This document shows positions 51,219 through 63,031 of a stretch of 64,000 bases of DNA, piece by piece. Source of the stretch: Leishmania donovani. Lineage: Eukaryota; Euglenozoa; Kinetoplastea; Trypanosomatida; Trypanosomatidae. Location of the stretch: assembly GCF_000227135.1 (NCBI RefSeq), contig NC_018237.1, forward strand, positions 494,171 to 558,170. The letters are read 5' to 3'. Each line of letters opens with the position of its first letter. The stretch's first letter is position 1. The notes beneath the pieces are model-generated. The model was not told the origin of the DNA and did no database searches. It saw nothing but the letters and a program-made list of their open reading frames with translations. The position numbers were made by a program, and so were the translations under genes.

Positions 51219-52847
51219 TTTTCCAGAAGTGCGACTTTCATTGTGCAAGGTTGACTGATCTCCTTTTAATCCCGTCTCTCTCCCTCCCTCCCTCCCTCAG
51301 TCGCTGTAAAGGATGTTGCTTCGGTCTCTTGTTCATGTATTTCAATGTAACCCACTGACTTGTTTGTTTCGACTCATTTGTTTCTCCATTCATGCCTCAT
51401 CTTCGTCTTTTTTTCTCGTTTGGCGACTGTTAGCTCTTGCGTGCGCTTGTGCGTGTGTGTGCGTGTTTTTTAACGTTTTCAGCGTAGCGCGTTTCTTTGT
51501 TTTCTGTGTGTTGCTGCTCATTCTTTTGTAGCTCACGGCGCTGCACTCCCATTGAAAAAAGAGAGAATAACCCCAAACCTCAAGCCACCATGAGGCAGCA
51601 AGAACGCGAAAAACGAGGCATCTTAAGACGTGCAGTAAAGCCTTCCTCTTTCGCTTTCTTGTCCTTTTCGTAGCTTCTTTGCTCGTCTATATTTTTTTTT
51701 TTACCTGTTCCCCTCTTCCCATGCCTCTCTCTGTTTCATTTCTTCATCTTCCCATCTCGCTTGTCGCCGGAAAGTTGCACTCGGAAAGGAAAACCATCAG
51801 CAGGCTATCATTCATTTGCGCGCGTACCCCCCCTCTCCTTTCGCTTAAAGATGCCTGGACAGTCGAAAGCAATAGGTCGTCATATACATCATTTGACTCG
51901 TTTTGTTTATTTGCTTCTTACACTCCAGTTGACTCTTTGTGTGTGGGCGCCCCGTTTTGCTCTGATGTACTCTCGTATGATGAGCAAGACTCTTCGTTGC
52001 GGTGCACCTCTTTTAAAAGTGAGATCATAAAGGAAGCAGTCCAAAGAAAAAACCCGTGTTTTACTCCTGTAATCAACTCTTTTCAGGGGAGAGCAAAGCA
52101 AGGAGGCCGTGTGAGACTTGAGAGGTAGATGTTCACGTCTCCCTGACGAGAAAGGACTTTAGGCAGTGACTGCGCAGCTGTGCGAAGAGAGGACAAAACA
52201 TCCAAACGTTGTCTGACATGTTGCAGAAACTGTTGCCCTTGGTGACTCCCAAGTGTTTTCTTCTTCCTGAGAGCCTTAATGAAGCCCAGTGACCTACCGG
52301 CAAAGAGCTGCGCAGAAAAAGACGCGTGCTGGTTTCTTCTAGTCTGCTTGTCTTCGGGCAAGCGCTTCCACGTGCGCACATGAGCCCGCCCACCTTCTCG
52401 ACGAGTCGGGGACGTGAGGCGACTGCCTGTGTCCCGAGTAGGCCACCTCTTTCATTTGTTTCAACCGTGATCTGATGCACCTTCGAGTGTGCAGCACGGC
52501 TACACGGTGTGCGCGTGAGCTAAATGCGCAGCTGCATACACGCATCGCTCTCCCCGGCTATGCTGCTGCTGCCGGTATGATCCTTTTCCTTCTTTGAAGC
52601 GCTCTCACTCCCTCAACGTACGCCTTGCGTCTTCTTTTTTTCCCTCTGCGCAAACCTGCTCCCCTCTTTGTTCTCTGACAGATATAACGGCAAAAAACAC
52701 GAACACACTGCCCACCCTTTTGCTTTTCTTTCGCTAAGACTCATACAAGTTTTCATCCACCCACTCGCCTGCCACGACTGCAATCGAAGTGTTTGCCCGC
52801 TCCTCTCTTCTCCCACGACCTGGCGTCTTCCTTGTACGCCCACTCCT

Positions 52848-52850
<3 letters not shown>

Positions 52851-52879
<29 letters not shown>
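52851..52879. repeat. (CA)n microsatellite next to BT1 start
   Basis: CA dinucleotide run ending 13 bases before the ATG at 52893, so it lies in the mRNA leader or at its edge, as in MTP copy B. Confidence 0.9.
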
Positions 52880-52883
<4 letters not shown>

Positions 52884-52892
52884 CAAGCGACC

Positions 52893-55770
52893 ATGACCGT
52901 TGGTCAGCAGACCGGAAACGTTGCCAGCGGCGCTGACGTGCCTTACGCATCGCCGCCCCAGGAGCAGCTGACGGAGGAGGGCAAGGGCTACGTGCACCCG
53001 GACACCGCCGCGCTCTTCGACGCTTCCCCGTTCATGCGCTACATCCCCATCTTTGGAACAGCAGTGGTGCCGTTTGGGCCGAAGTGTGTGATGTCACTTG
53101 GCATCGTGTACATTCTCAGCAAAGGTCTGGCGAGGACGCTGCTCAACTCTTCCAGGTACGCCATGTTCATGAAGAAGTACGGCGTCACCACGGCGGTGTA
53201 CCAGCGCATCTCCGGCATTGGCTCCTTGGGCTTCTCCATCAAGCCGCTGACAGCCATCTTGAGTGACACGTTCGCCTTCTTCGGCTACACGAAGCGGTGG
53301 TACATGGCCTTGTCATGTATTGCCGGTGCGGTGTGCGCTATCGTGTACGGCGTTCTGCCGTTCAAGCCGTCGAGCGCTGGCATCGCGGGTGCTATGATTT
53401 TCATCTCGGTCTTCTGTATTGCAAACATCGATGTGCTGTCAGAGGGTCACTACAGTCGCCTTATCAAGCGCCACCCCATTCCTGGTGCCGACCTGATCTC
53501 GTGGATCTGGGCGCTTATCATGGTGGGTGCGATCCTCGCGTCGGCCATTCAAGGGCCGCTTTCCGACTCGGGCCGCCCCACCATCGGCATCTTCCTCTCC
53601 GCAGGCCTGCAGGCCTTCTGCGTTTTCTTTTTCATCTTCAACTGGTATGGCGAGAAGAAGAACCTGATCGAACGCAAGGAGGACTACATCTTTTTGCTGA
53701 AACAGGAGGCTCAGATGCAGGAGACGGACTCGGAGCCGATCAAGGAGGGCGTGGGGGTGCACGACATCACCATGGGCAAGAGCAAGACGAAGCCTACCGT
53801 GCTGTATCACGAGCCCTCCCTGCAGAACAGCAACACGGAGCTGGTGAACTTTGGCGAGCTTGACGATGACGTGGCCGAGTACGACTTTGTCGAGACACGT
53901 TGCATGTGCGGCATCTTTGGAGTGAACAAGGAGATCGTCTCTCGCAACATCTCTGTTGCCGTCTACGGCGTCATCATGACGGCTGGCGTCATTGCGCTGA
54001 CGGTGCTTAACATCATGGGTACAACCTACCAGCTGCTCTACGGCTGCGTCGGCATCTCGGTTATCCTGTGCGCGACCGGCTTCCTCTGCATCCCTATGAC
54101 GATCATGAAGGCCAACTTCTTCGGGTGGTTCCAGCAGGTGTCCTACATCCTCATCTCCGGCGGGACGGACAACTTCTACATGTCGGATTCCNNNNNNNNN
54201 NNNNNNNNNNNNNNNNNNNNNNNNNNNNNNNNNNNNNNNNNNNNNNNNNNNNNNNNNNNNNNNNNNNNNNNNNNNNNNNNNNNNNNNCGGAGCTGGTGAA
54301 CTTTGGCGAGCTTGACGATGACGTGGCCGAGTACGACTTTGTCGAGACACGTTGCATGTACGGCATCTTTGGAGTGAACAAGGAGATCGTCTCTCGCAAC
54401 ATCTCTGTTGCCGTCTACGGCGTCATCATGACGGCTGGCGTCATTGCGCTGACGGTGCTTAACATCATGGGTACAACCTACCAGCTGCTCTACGGCTGCG
54501 TCGGCATCTCGGTTATCCTGTGCGCGACCGGCTTCCTCTGCATCCCTATGACGATCATGAAGGCCAACTTCTTCGGGTGGTTCCAGCAGGTGTCCTACAT
54601 CCTCATCTCCGGCGGGACGGACAACTTCTACATGTCGGATGCCAGCTGCCTGCCGGACGGGCCACACTTCTCTCAGACATTCTACAACACTGTCGGCGCC
54701 GTCATTGGCAACGCTGCCGGCGTGTTTGGTGTGTACCTGTTTGCGCGCGTCTTCTCGAAGCAGAGCTACCGCGTCACGCTAATTTGCACCACTCTTGTCC
54801 AGGTTCTTGCGAGCGTCTTTGACATCATCATTGTCGAACGCTGGAACTTGTACATCGGCATCCCGGACCACGCCATGTACATCATGGGTGATGCTATCGT
54901 GTACGAGGTGTGCTACATGCTGAACTTCATGCCACTGAACATGCTTATCTCGCGCCTCTGTCCGAAGGGGTACGAGAGCACGATGTTTGCAATTTTGGCG
55001 AGCTTCAGCAACATGGGTGCATCGACGTCGTCCACGATTGGCGCAATTCTGATGGAAACGGTGTGGCCACTCTCCTCCAGCCCGCCGTGTGACTTCAGCA
55101 ACCTGCGCTGGCTGCTCATCTCCGGCCACTTNNNNNNNNNNNNNNNNNNNNNNNNNNNNNNNNNNNNNNNNNNNNNNNNNNNNNNNNNNNNNNNNNNNNN
55201 NNNNNNNNNNNNNNNNNNNNNNNNNNNNNNNNNNNNNNNNNNNNNNNNNNNNNNNNNNNNGTCTTTGACATCATCATTGTCGAACGCTGGAACTTGTACA
55301 TCGGCATCCCGGACCACGCCATGTACATCATGGGTGATGCTATCGTGTACGAGGTGTGCTACATGCTGAACTTCATGCCACTGAACATGCTTATCTCGCG
55401 CCTCTGTCCGAAGGGGTACGAGAGCACGATGTTTGCAATTTTGGCGAGCTTCAGCAACATGGGTGCATCGACGTCGTCCACGATTGGCGCAATTCTGATG
55501 GAAACGGTGTGGCCACTCTCCTCCAGCCCGCCGTGTGACTTCAGCAACCTGCGCTGGCTGCTCATCTCCGGCCACTTCATCACGCCGCTTATCGCCATTC
55601 CGCTAGTGGTTGTGCTCATTCCCGGCACCCGCATCTGCGACCCGATCGACCCGAAGGATGTCGAGGGCCTGTCCATCTTCCAGAAGTGGCTCAACAAGTT
55701 TCACGCAACGTCAAACGCACACGCCAAGCCCCAGCCCAAATCGCTGCCAGATTCGGAGGGGCAGCAGTAG
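52893..55770 (+). CDS. BT1-family transporter (folate/biopterin type), broken by two gaps
   Basis: Membrane transporter of the BT1 branch of the major facilitator superfamily, which in Leishmania imports folate, biopterin or related compounds at the plasma membrane. Family-like blocks: 'SPFMRYIPIFGTAVVPFGPKCVMSLG', 'ISGIGSLGFSIKPLTAILSDTFAFFGY', 'EGHYSRLI', 'ADLISWIWALIMVG', 'YMSDASCLPDGPHFSQTFYNT' and 'YESTMFAILASFSNMGASTSS'. Twelve or so membrane spans with a long charged central loop. The region is cut by N-gaps at 54192-54287 and 55132-55260, each flanked by direct repeats (356 and 317 bases). Removing each overlap once (52893-53835, 54288-54814, 55261-55770) gives 1980 bases, exactly 660 codons in one frame, so one intact 659-residue gene is the simplest reading. 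Substrate not predictable by eye. Confidence 0.88.
54192..54287. other. Assembly gap of 96 N
   Basis: Flanked by a 356-base direct repeat (53836-54191 and 54288-54643) with only two visible differences: G/A in the codon giving Cys or Tyr in 'RCMxGIFG', and one base at the very end. Confidence 0.98.
55132..55260. other. Assembly gap of 129 N
   Basis: Flanked by a 317-base direct repeat (54815-55131 and 55261-55577), identical as far as I can compare. Confidence 0.98.
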
Positions 55771-58729
55771 TCGTCGGCGATGCGGTATGCGCGCCGTGCA
55801 TGTGCGTGTGTGTCGTGGCCTCTTAATTTCCTGTTTTTTTTTTTCGCCTTCTACGTGTGCTTGCTGTACCGCTTATTCAAGTGCACCACACATACACGCT
55901 TACATATACACATCTACAGCTTTTTCTTTGTTGCTAACGTGCCTGACAGCGCTCATGATGCGGCACCGGCACCGCAGGCACCTGGAGACCCTGCACTACG
56001 CCGCTGCCCCTCTCTCTTTCGTTCTTGTACTCTCGTTTTGTATATGCAACCTTCTTCCACGTTCTGTCTTGTTTTTACGAGTGTCCTTTGCTTGGGACCG
56101 TTGCATCTCATGAGGCTTCGCGTCGCTGAAGTGGGCACAACTAGAGAAGGCAGTGCTGTTTTTGCCCCAGTGCGTGACCCCCTTCCCCCTACCCCACTGA
56201 ACAAGTGACTGCGTGCTCGTCTCTCTATGCTCTCTCTCTCTCATATGGACGTAGGTGTTTACGTGTCGCACGTGCTGACAGGAGGAGACAAAGAGGAAAC
56301 GGAGGAGAGTTTCAAGTCTTTCGGAGTAACGCACGCGCGTTGCTCCTTTTTAGCACTTCCATTTTGATGTGTTTTCTGTCTCCCAAATTTTGTGCGTGTC
56401 TTTTCTCGCTTCGTGTGCCGCGTATGCGTGTATCTCTAAGGTCGGGTTCAACGATGAAGCCGCCGCCAGGGGGAGAACCATGCAGTGTACTACAAGGCTC
56501 ACTCTCGTGCTTCTCCCTAAAATGCATCACCACAGCCGAAGCCCATGGGGCGTTGCGGAGACGGGAGAAAGCGAAAGGAGTGACGTGCAATGCCTTCTCT
56601 TCCGCCTCGTCTTTTTATCCCTTTATATGCTACGCCCTCCTCCTTTCCGTTGGCAATTTTGCCTCCGCTTCTCTCTCTCCATCTCTGCCGGTGCGTGTGT
56701 GCGTGTGTGCATGTCTTCAAGTACCATTTTGTATTTTTGGCTCTGTCTTTTCAGCGGTGACTTCACATCCTTTATTTTTCTTCGTTTGTTTTGTCTCCTT
56801 TCTTCACCAGCCACATACGAATTCATATATCGCGCACCCCTTTTCCCCCTCCTCTCACTGCCTGCGCCTCCTCCCCCTTCTCTGCTTTATTTCTTTTTTA
56901 TTCCGAATGCACGCTTGCGTATGCGCATGTATGTGTTTCTTTCTCCTCTCTCTGCACCACATTGGCAGCACCGGCATTGGTGCACGTTGGTACACTGCAA
57001 GGAAAGATAAACTTACGCAACTCTTTTCTTACCTCTCCTGCTTGATTGAGGCAACGCAGCAACACAAAGAACTAGTGAACCATTTCACACTCTTCTCACC
57101 CAGCGGCCCCTCCACATTGTTACACGTGGACGCTCGTGACTGTCGCTTGCTTCGTGCACACGCAAGCGGTACTGACACGCATACAGACCCATGTGCGATG
57201 TCTCTTCGTGCGTGTATGCTCTGTTTGGCGGTGCAGCTGTTTCGTGCGCGACAGAGACGGAAAAGCGTCGGGTGCTGGACTGGAGCAATCGGAGGGTGTC
57301 GAAAGAGGAGAGCCGAAAGAAGTGTGCGCCGCGGCAGCCCTCTCTCACATAAGTGGACAACGAACACAATAGTGGGAGGAGCCTGCGTGTGTCTGACGCG
57401 GCGGTGCGTTGAGAAGGGCAGTAAAAGAGAAGGAGAGACTATCACTGTGTACTCAGAAATAGAACAAACATGATAGAAAACTACAGCGACTCAGTTTGTT
57501 CACGTGTACCAGCGTCATTGGGAGATCTATGCGGGTAGGGAGGGGGGCTATCTTTGTATGGGCGAAGGCACACTACTACTGCTTTCGGATCATACCCTTA
57601 CCCCCTACCCCCGTTTTTTCCCACCCACCTAACTACATGGAAGCGAGGCGTGAAGGAGAACGGAGCAAAATGTCAGCAGTCACCAGTGCACACACACGGG
57701 TACACGCAAGCACGTAGACTTAGGCGGCTCCAGGTACTCCCACGTTGACGGTGTATGTGAAGTATCGGAGAGCGCGCCGCATCCCTGTGCACGTGCCCGC
57801 GAGCTGGACAAACGCGTTTTCTTTCTGTTTGTCCGTTCGCTCCTCCTGCTTTCAGCCTGCCTTGGCTCTTTTGTGCCCGTACTTGTTTTTTTTTCTGCGT
57901 TTTCTTTAGTTTGACTCGAGCGGACACCGTAACGGAGGCCCGCCTCTCTTCGGCTCTTTCTTTCTCTTACCTTCCGTTCTTCCTCGCAGACTCCACCATC
58001 TCTGTTGTGCAAAGTTGGCTTTGGTGATGTCTGCGTTTTCGTAAGCACAAAGGAAAGAACACACAGAAAAGGCGTACCAAACGGTTCTGTGCGCCATCAT
58101 GGCGTGTCGTTGACCGTGCCGCTCGCGCGATGCCACACATCGTGCGACTGGCAGGCGGTACGGCCGCAGAGTGCTGAGCGCTCCCCTTGCGTGAGAGTGA
58201 GTGGGCTTTTGCGCGGCGCTGCGTAGAAGGTTGAGGGTGACAAAAAGACGTGACCCTCCCCGTTCTCTGGCTGTGCCACGCCTGCAGACGCACAGACCCG
58301 TAAGGTACACTTCTCTCTCACGCACTTGAAGGCGTTGCTGATGCGTGCGGGCACGGGTCACACGCAAAAGCGGTCATGTGTGGGGAGGAGCCACAGGCGG
58401 CCGTATTAGCAGCAATGCTACGACGTCACATGCGGCGTCCATTTCTCCATTTCCTTTCATCATCCCATCGCCTCTCTCTTTGTTTCGGGTCTCTTCCTCA
58501 CGTGTTGCACAGCCTCACAGGAAACACAGACACATACACACATACAGACACGCGTGCTCTCTGCGGTCCCGCAACATTCACACGCCCCTGCAACGGACGA
58601 CAAAGTAGGAAGCACGCAAAAAGAGGCGAAGGGCCCCACCGTGCTATCCGCATTCTTATCAACATAGCCCACACACATCTACCCCCATACGCGTACACAC
58701 ATTCCCTCGGTCCAGCCTTCTTTGCAGCC
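55771..58729. other. 3-kb intergenic before desaturase
   Basis: No credible gene. Long plus-strand frames (for example 56205-57473) are Cys/Ser/Leu/Phe-rich and low-complexity, as pyrimidine-rich UTR sequence yields. CA-rich at 58520-58550. Confidence 0.6.
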
Positions 58730-59914
58730 ATGAAATCCGTGCTCAAGGCGGGGCGCGAGAAGGACGTGGACGTGGTGGTGCCGCCGAAGGAGCTTACCAT
58801 CAAGCAGATCCAGGACCAAATCCCCGCCAAGTACTTTGAGCGCTCGGCGGTGTGGGGCATGTGCTACGTCTTCCGCGACATCTTTCAGGTCCTGGCGCTG
58901 TACTTCATCATGTATCGCGCAGTGATGCCGGTGCTTTCTGCATTCGGGGGCATTGTGTATGGTGTGGCTGGCGCGAACATCGTCAGCTGGACCGTCGTCG
59001 GCGCCGTGAAGTTTGCGGCGTGGACCGTGTTCGGGATAGCACAGGGCCTCAACGGTTTCGCTATTTTTGTGCTCGCACACGAGTGCGGTCACCAGGCCTT
59101 CAGCTCGTACCGCTTGCTGAACAACGCCGTCGGCCTGCTGCTCGACTCCGCCATCCTCGTCCCGTACCACAGCTGGCGCATCAGCCATGGCAGCCACCAC
59201 AAGCACACAAACCACCTCACCAAGGACACGGTGTTTGTACCACGCAAGGAGCAGCGTGTGATCGACCTGGTCGAGGAGACGCCGCTGGTGATGCTCTGGA
59301 ATATGCTTGTCATCTTCACGTTTGGCTGGCCAGCGTACCTCATAGCCAACATCGCGAGTCAAGACTACGGTCGCCGCACCAACCATTTCGAGCCTTCGTC
59401 ACCGCTCTTCAACAAGGACGACGGGCCTGACATCGTGCTCTCCAACATCGGCATCGTGGCTGCGCTCTTTATCTTGGGTCTCTGCACCTACCAGTACGGC
59501 GCCTACAACGTCTTTTGCTGGTACGTCGTGCCGTACCTTTGGACAAATTTCTGGCTGCTCTACGTCACCTACCTCCAGCACTCTGACTTGCGCATCCCGC
59601 ACTACACGCATGCGCACTGGACGTTTGTGCGCGGCGCCATCGCCACCGTCGACCGCGACTACGGCTTCATCATCAATGAGTGGCTGCACTACATCAACAA
59701 CTCCCACGTTGTGCACCACCTCTTTAGCCAGATGCCCTTCTACCACGCGATCGAGGTGACGCGCCACCACATCAAGGACATCATCGGCGACGCCTACGTC
59801 ACGGACAGTCGCTCCCTTGTCGAGATGCTCTGCGAGACGTGGAGAGAGTGCCGCTACGTTATCCCGTCCGAGGGCATCAGCGTGTTCTACAGCTTCACAG
59901 GGAAGGGTGCGTAA
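58730..59914 (+). CDS. Fatty acid desaturase, delta-12/omega-6 type
   Basis: 394 residues, integral ER membrane enzyme that would place a double bond in an acyl chain (oleate to linoleate in FAD2-type enzymes). The three histidine boxes of membrane desaturases are all present: HECGH at 117-121, HGSHH at 153-157 and HVVHH at 326-330, with FAD2-like surroundings (LAHECGHQAFSSY, PYHSWRISHGSHHKHTNHL, NNSHVVHHLFSQMPFYHA). Four hydrophobic stretches lie between the boxes. Complete. The frame extends 118 codons upstream through CA repeats; the ATG at 58730 is the first that begins the conserved part. It stands alone near the chromosome end, downstream of two transporters. Confidence 0.92.
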   Translation: MKSVLKAGREKDVDVVVPPKELTIKQIQDQIPAKYFERSAVWGMCYVFRDIFQVLALYFIMYRAVMPVLSAFGGIVYGVAGANIVSWTVVGAVKFAAWTVFGIAQGLNGFAIFVLAHECGHQAFSSYRLLNNAVGLLLDSAILVPYHSWRISHGSHHKHTNHLTKDTVFVPRKEQRVIDLVEETPLVMLWNMLVIFTFGWPAYLIANIASQDYGRRTNHFEPSSPLFNKDDGPDIVLSNIGIVAALFILGLCTYQYGAYNVFCWYVVPYLWTNFWLLYVTYLQHSDLRIPHYTHAHWTFVRGAIATVDRDYGFIINEWLHYINNSHVVHHLFSQMPFYHAIEVTRHHIKDIIGDAYVTDSRSLVEMLCETWRECRYVIPSEGISVFYSFTGKGA

Positions 59915-60272
59915 TACAGAAAACGCGCATGCAAGATGGAAAGAGAAGCGACGATGCAGTTGCGCCGCGTGCTGTCCTGTCAAATCGTGCCGGCGCTCGC
60001 GACGGTGATGGCAAGGCTGCGCGTCACCATCATCGCATCATGCTCTGACCAGACCATCGGTTCCTCTTCCGTTCTTTGTGTTTCTTCTTCCTCGTCCACA
60101 CCTTTCCTTTTTCTTTCTCGAGTTCTCTCTTTTTAGCTCTCTGTGGGACCACCTCGGCGCGGACGCCACATCTCTCCTCCTTTGTTTATCCTCTGTGATG
60201 ATTACCCCGCTCCTCTTCAATGTATCTGCCCGTCTGCGCGCCTTCGCTCTTCCTGTTTTCCCTTTCCGTTTG
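59915..60272. other. 3' flank of desaturase gene
   Basis: 358 bases with pyrimidine-rich stretches, ending at a SIDER element. No gene. Confidence 0.5.
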
Positions 60273-60830
60273 CCCTGCTGACGTAGGGATACCCCTCTCC
60301 GTGTGTGGTGTCAGGGCTCAGTACCCCGACTCTGCGTGGGGGGAAGCCAGGCGCCCTCTTAACCCCTGTCGATGTCAAGCCACCTCTGGTTGTGCCAGCG
60401 ACAATCACCCACGCGGTTGAGGATGCCAGAGCGCTGCATGGCTGCTGATGTCGGCGGTGGGGTGGTGGACGGCGTTGCGTTGGAGCGGCCTGAGACAGCG
60501 AACACGCGTGTGCCATCCACATCATGGGCACAGTGCCAATGCCACTCCAATGCATCTTCACCCCGCCCTGGCACTGCCTGCAGGTGTGGGGCGCCTGAGC
60601 CACCTCGAGGGGGGGATGCATCAGGTGGCTGCCGGCACCATGGGAGCGGCTGTGAGGCGACCTGACCTGCGAGGCAGGGGGGCGGGTAGAGTGTGAGGCA
60701 GAGGCTGCGCTGCGACAACGGGGCCGGCGTATTGCTGTGACCCGTGCCTACGACTGATTGGAACGACGCGATGGGCCCATGACAACGCCCGGGGATAGGG
60801 TGGAGTCCGATTCTTGCTTTATGGCAGAAA
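60273..60830 (+). mobile_element. SIDER-type retroposon, copy 8
   Basis: About 555 bp, sense with the desaturase gene. 5' end is the CCCTGCTGACGTAGGG form (as in copy 1), so P1 keeps five pairs and P3 is imperfect. Body near-identical to the MTP-array copies up to about 60705, then diverges (GCGACAACGGGGCCGGCG) and rejoins a 3' end of the second type shared with copy 4. Confidence 0.85.
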
Positions 60831-62250
60831 GGATTCGTTGACGAAAAGGACTCCAGTTTCTCGGTCCTGTTCGCCGGTCTCTTCAGGGCTCCCTCCGTCT
60901 TTTTTTCGCCGTTAGTTTCCCTTCGAATGTGTATGTCTTTTGATTGGTGACTGTAAACGGAGAGGGAGGAAGGGCATGGTGCGCGTCCCTTTCTCCGTTT
61001 CTTCTCCCCGCCCTCCTTCCGCAGCCCTCCTTCCCGCTGACTAGGTCCGTGGATACTCCTCTGCACGAAAAAGCGGAAAAACAGCGGCCGTGTGACCGCA
61101 ATGAAATTCGCAACGAGTGGAAGAGCGCTAGAGCGATCTCCCGCAACACACACACCAGCAAACACCTGCGCACCATGATGGCGACCCTTTCGCGGTTTTG
61201 CCCCGGCTTCACCGTGGACAGGAGATACAGATCGCGTGTGCCGATGCGAGTGTTGTCATTTTTTGTGTGTTTTTTTTCTTTTTATCCTTTTGCCCCTTTC
61301 TGGAGCGTGCAGAGAGGACAAGATGGAAGGCGCGTGTGTCTACTGCGGCCTCCTCCTCTGTTCCCTCCCTCTTCGCCCTCTTCCTCTTGTCATCCAGGCT
61401 GAGGTATGCACTGTATGTCCGGAGGAACACATGCACGTGTGCGTCAACGACTCGCTGCGGTGCTGGTACGCCCCCGCAGCTGTCAGGTCGCACTTGTACC
61501 CTTGCAGGGTGACTGGCGTGCAAGATGTTAAGGAAACGAGAGAGAAGGGCACCGCCTACTCAACGAACCCACAGGTTGTTTTGTGTGCGGGTTTCTGTGT
61601 CGTTGAGCACCTGACAACCCGCGGCTCTACGCCGCCGCCATGCTGCTCCCTTCTTTTCAGCTTTTCTTGTTTCATCTGTTCTTCGTTGACGCGTAAGAGG
61701 CATCTGCAGTGATGATGCCTCGTAAAGTAAATTCCACCACACCTCTCCCCACAACGAGAGAAGAAAAGGATTTGCGCTTACCATGAAGCGATACATTCCC
61801 TCTTCTTTCGACAACAAAGAAATACGCAGCAATATGAGAGCTGCTTTTTCGTGCATGTAGTACAGAAATGTTCGTGTGCTTACTGCGCCTCTCTTGGGCA
61901 AGGCGCTTGCTTGCAGCCTTGCTCTGTTTGGCCGTGCGCCCACACATAGACTCCCACATACATCATGTCCGCAATGGCATTCACCACTCCCTGCCTCTCG
62001 CAGGCTGTCACGCGCGGAGGCAAAATGAGATTGCAACTCTGACGCTGCAGCCGTTGCATGTGCACTACACGTCCACACGCGCCTTCTTTCCTTTTTGTTC
62101 GGACCGCTCTCCATCTCTTTCCTCTCTTTTGAACCTTTTCAGTTCTCAGCGTGGTCGTCACGTCTCTCTCTCGAGAGAGACGGCTGAAGCTCTGGAGCGT
62201 CTCTCTCGCCCGCACAGCTCTCAGTGAGGTACACACCACCGCCACCTCTC
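60831..62250. other. Subtelomeric intergenic sequence
   Basis: 1.4 kb with no recognised gene. Frames up to 184 codons overlap on both strands. Possible relics of coding sequence cannot be excluded. Confidence 0.5.
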
Positions 62251-62273
62251 TTTCCCTTCACCCTTTAGCTCAC

Positions 62274-63031
62274 CATGAGCCATGCCCAGATCAAACACGC
62301 CATACGCAAAGCGGAGGTGTTCCTTCCAGCGAACCACTTCAGCCTCCGACCCTTCCCCAGCTGGAGTCCGCAAGGGCTGCAAGACGAGGGAACGTGAGGG
62401 GGACAGAGATCCGCGACAACCTGTTGGGCTGGGCCATCACCGACGTTGACCGGAGCATCTTCCGCGAGTGCGGTCCCACACTCACCACCACCCGCAATGG
62501 CGACCAGCTCATTGTGGGGAAGCGCCAGCGCTGCCCTCGCCACCTTTACTGCAAAAAGAGGGAGGACCTTATCCACCGCGGCGGCTGCGTGCCGGCCAAG
62601 AGGCTGCTCCAGAGTCTCTCAGGGGCGCGAGGCGATGGACACCACGGAGGAGCTACGCGTGCACTGCGTGGGCATCGAGAGGGTGTGCCCTGCGGACCAC
62701 GTGCTCGAGCTGAGACCGACTGAGGGCATCACGGTGACGCAGGGCCTCTGCCACGAGCTGCGCGCCGAGGCCACCATGGGCAAGCTACTTGGTGGTGAGG
62801 TGAGCCGGCGCAACGACGACGACCCTGACCGCCGCTTCGCCGCTATGGTGGGCGGCTTCCCGACGATTGTGAAGGACGAGAAGTCCAAACGGCTGCTGTG
62901 CAACGAGTGCCCGTCGGTGTCCAAGGATCCCCGAGGTGTAGTCGACAGCGCTCTGGCGAGAGGCGCGTGCACGTGCACCCATCACTCTCTTGTACCTGCC
63001 GTGCTCGGAAGGCGAATAGACACAACACCCG
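62274..63031 (+). pseudogene. Frame-broken subtelomeric gene relic
   Basis: Gene-like protein sequence is visible but shifts between frames: 'MSHAQIKHAIRKAEVFL' opens at 62274 and stops at about 62396; 'TEIRDNLLGWAITDVDRSIFRECGPTLTTTRNGDQLIVGKRQR' is in a second frame (about 62400-62640); 'MDTTEELRVHCVGIERV...VLELRPTEGITVTQGLCHELRAEATMGKLLGGEVSRRNDDD' continues in a third frame until the gap at 63032. Composition is non-repetitive and charged, unlike the random frames nearby, so a decayed gene or subtelomeric family is likely. I do not recognise the family. Confidence 0.6.

Larger units (their letters stand above)
50854..52892. other. Intergenic between phosphate and BT1 transporter genes
   Basis: 2 kb, pyrimidine-rich, with a (CA)n run at 51186-51213 and a (CA)n run ending 14 bases before the BT1 start. 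No gene: longest frames are low-complexity. Confidence 0.6.

Noticed and set aside
9176..52879. TG/CA runs as CRISPR-like or regulatory arrays
   Set aside because: They are plain dinucleotide microsatellites without spacers, common in Leishmania spacers and leaders.
56205..57473. 422-codon plus-strand ORF
   Set aside because: Low-complexity Ser/Leu/Cys/Phe composition from pyrimidine-rich DNA, with other long frames overlapping; no motif.
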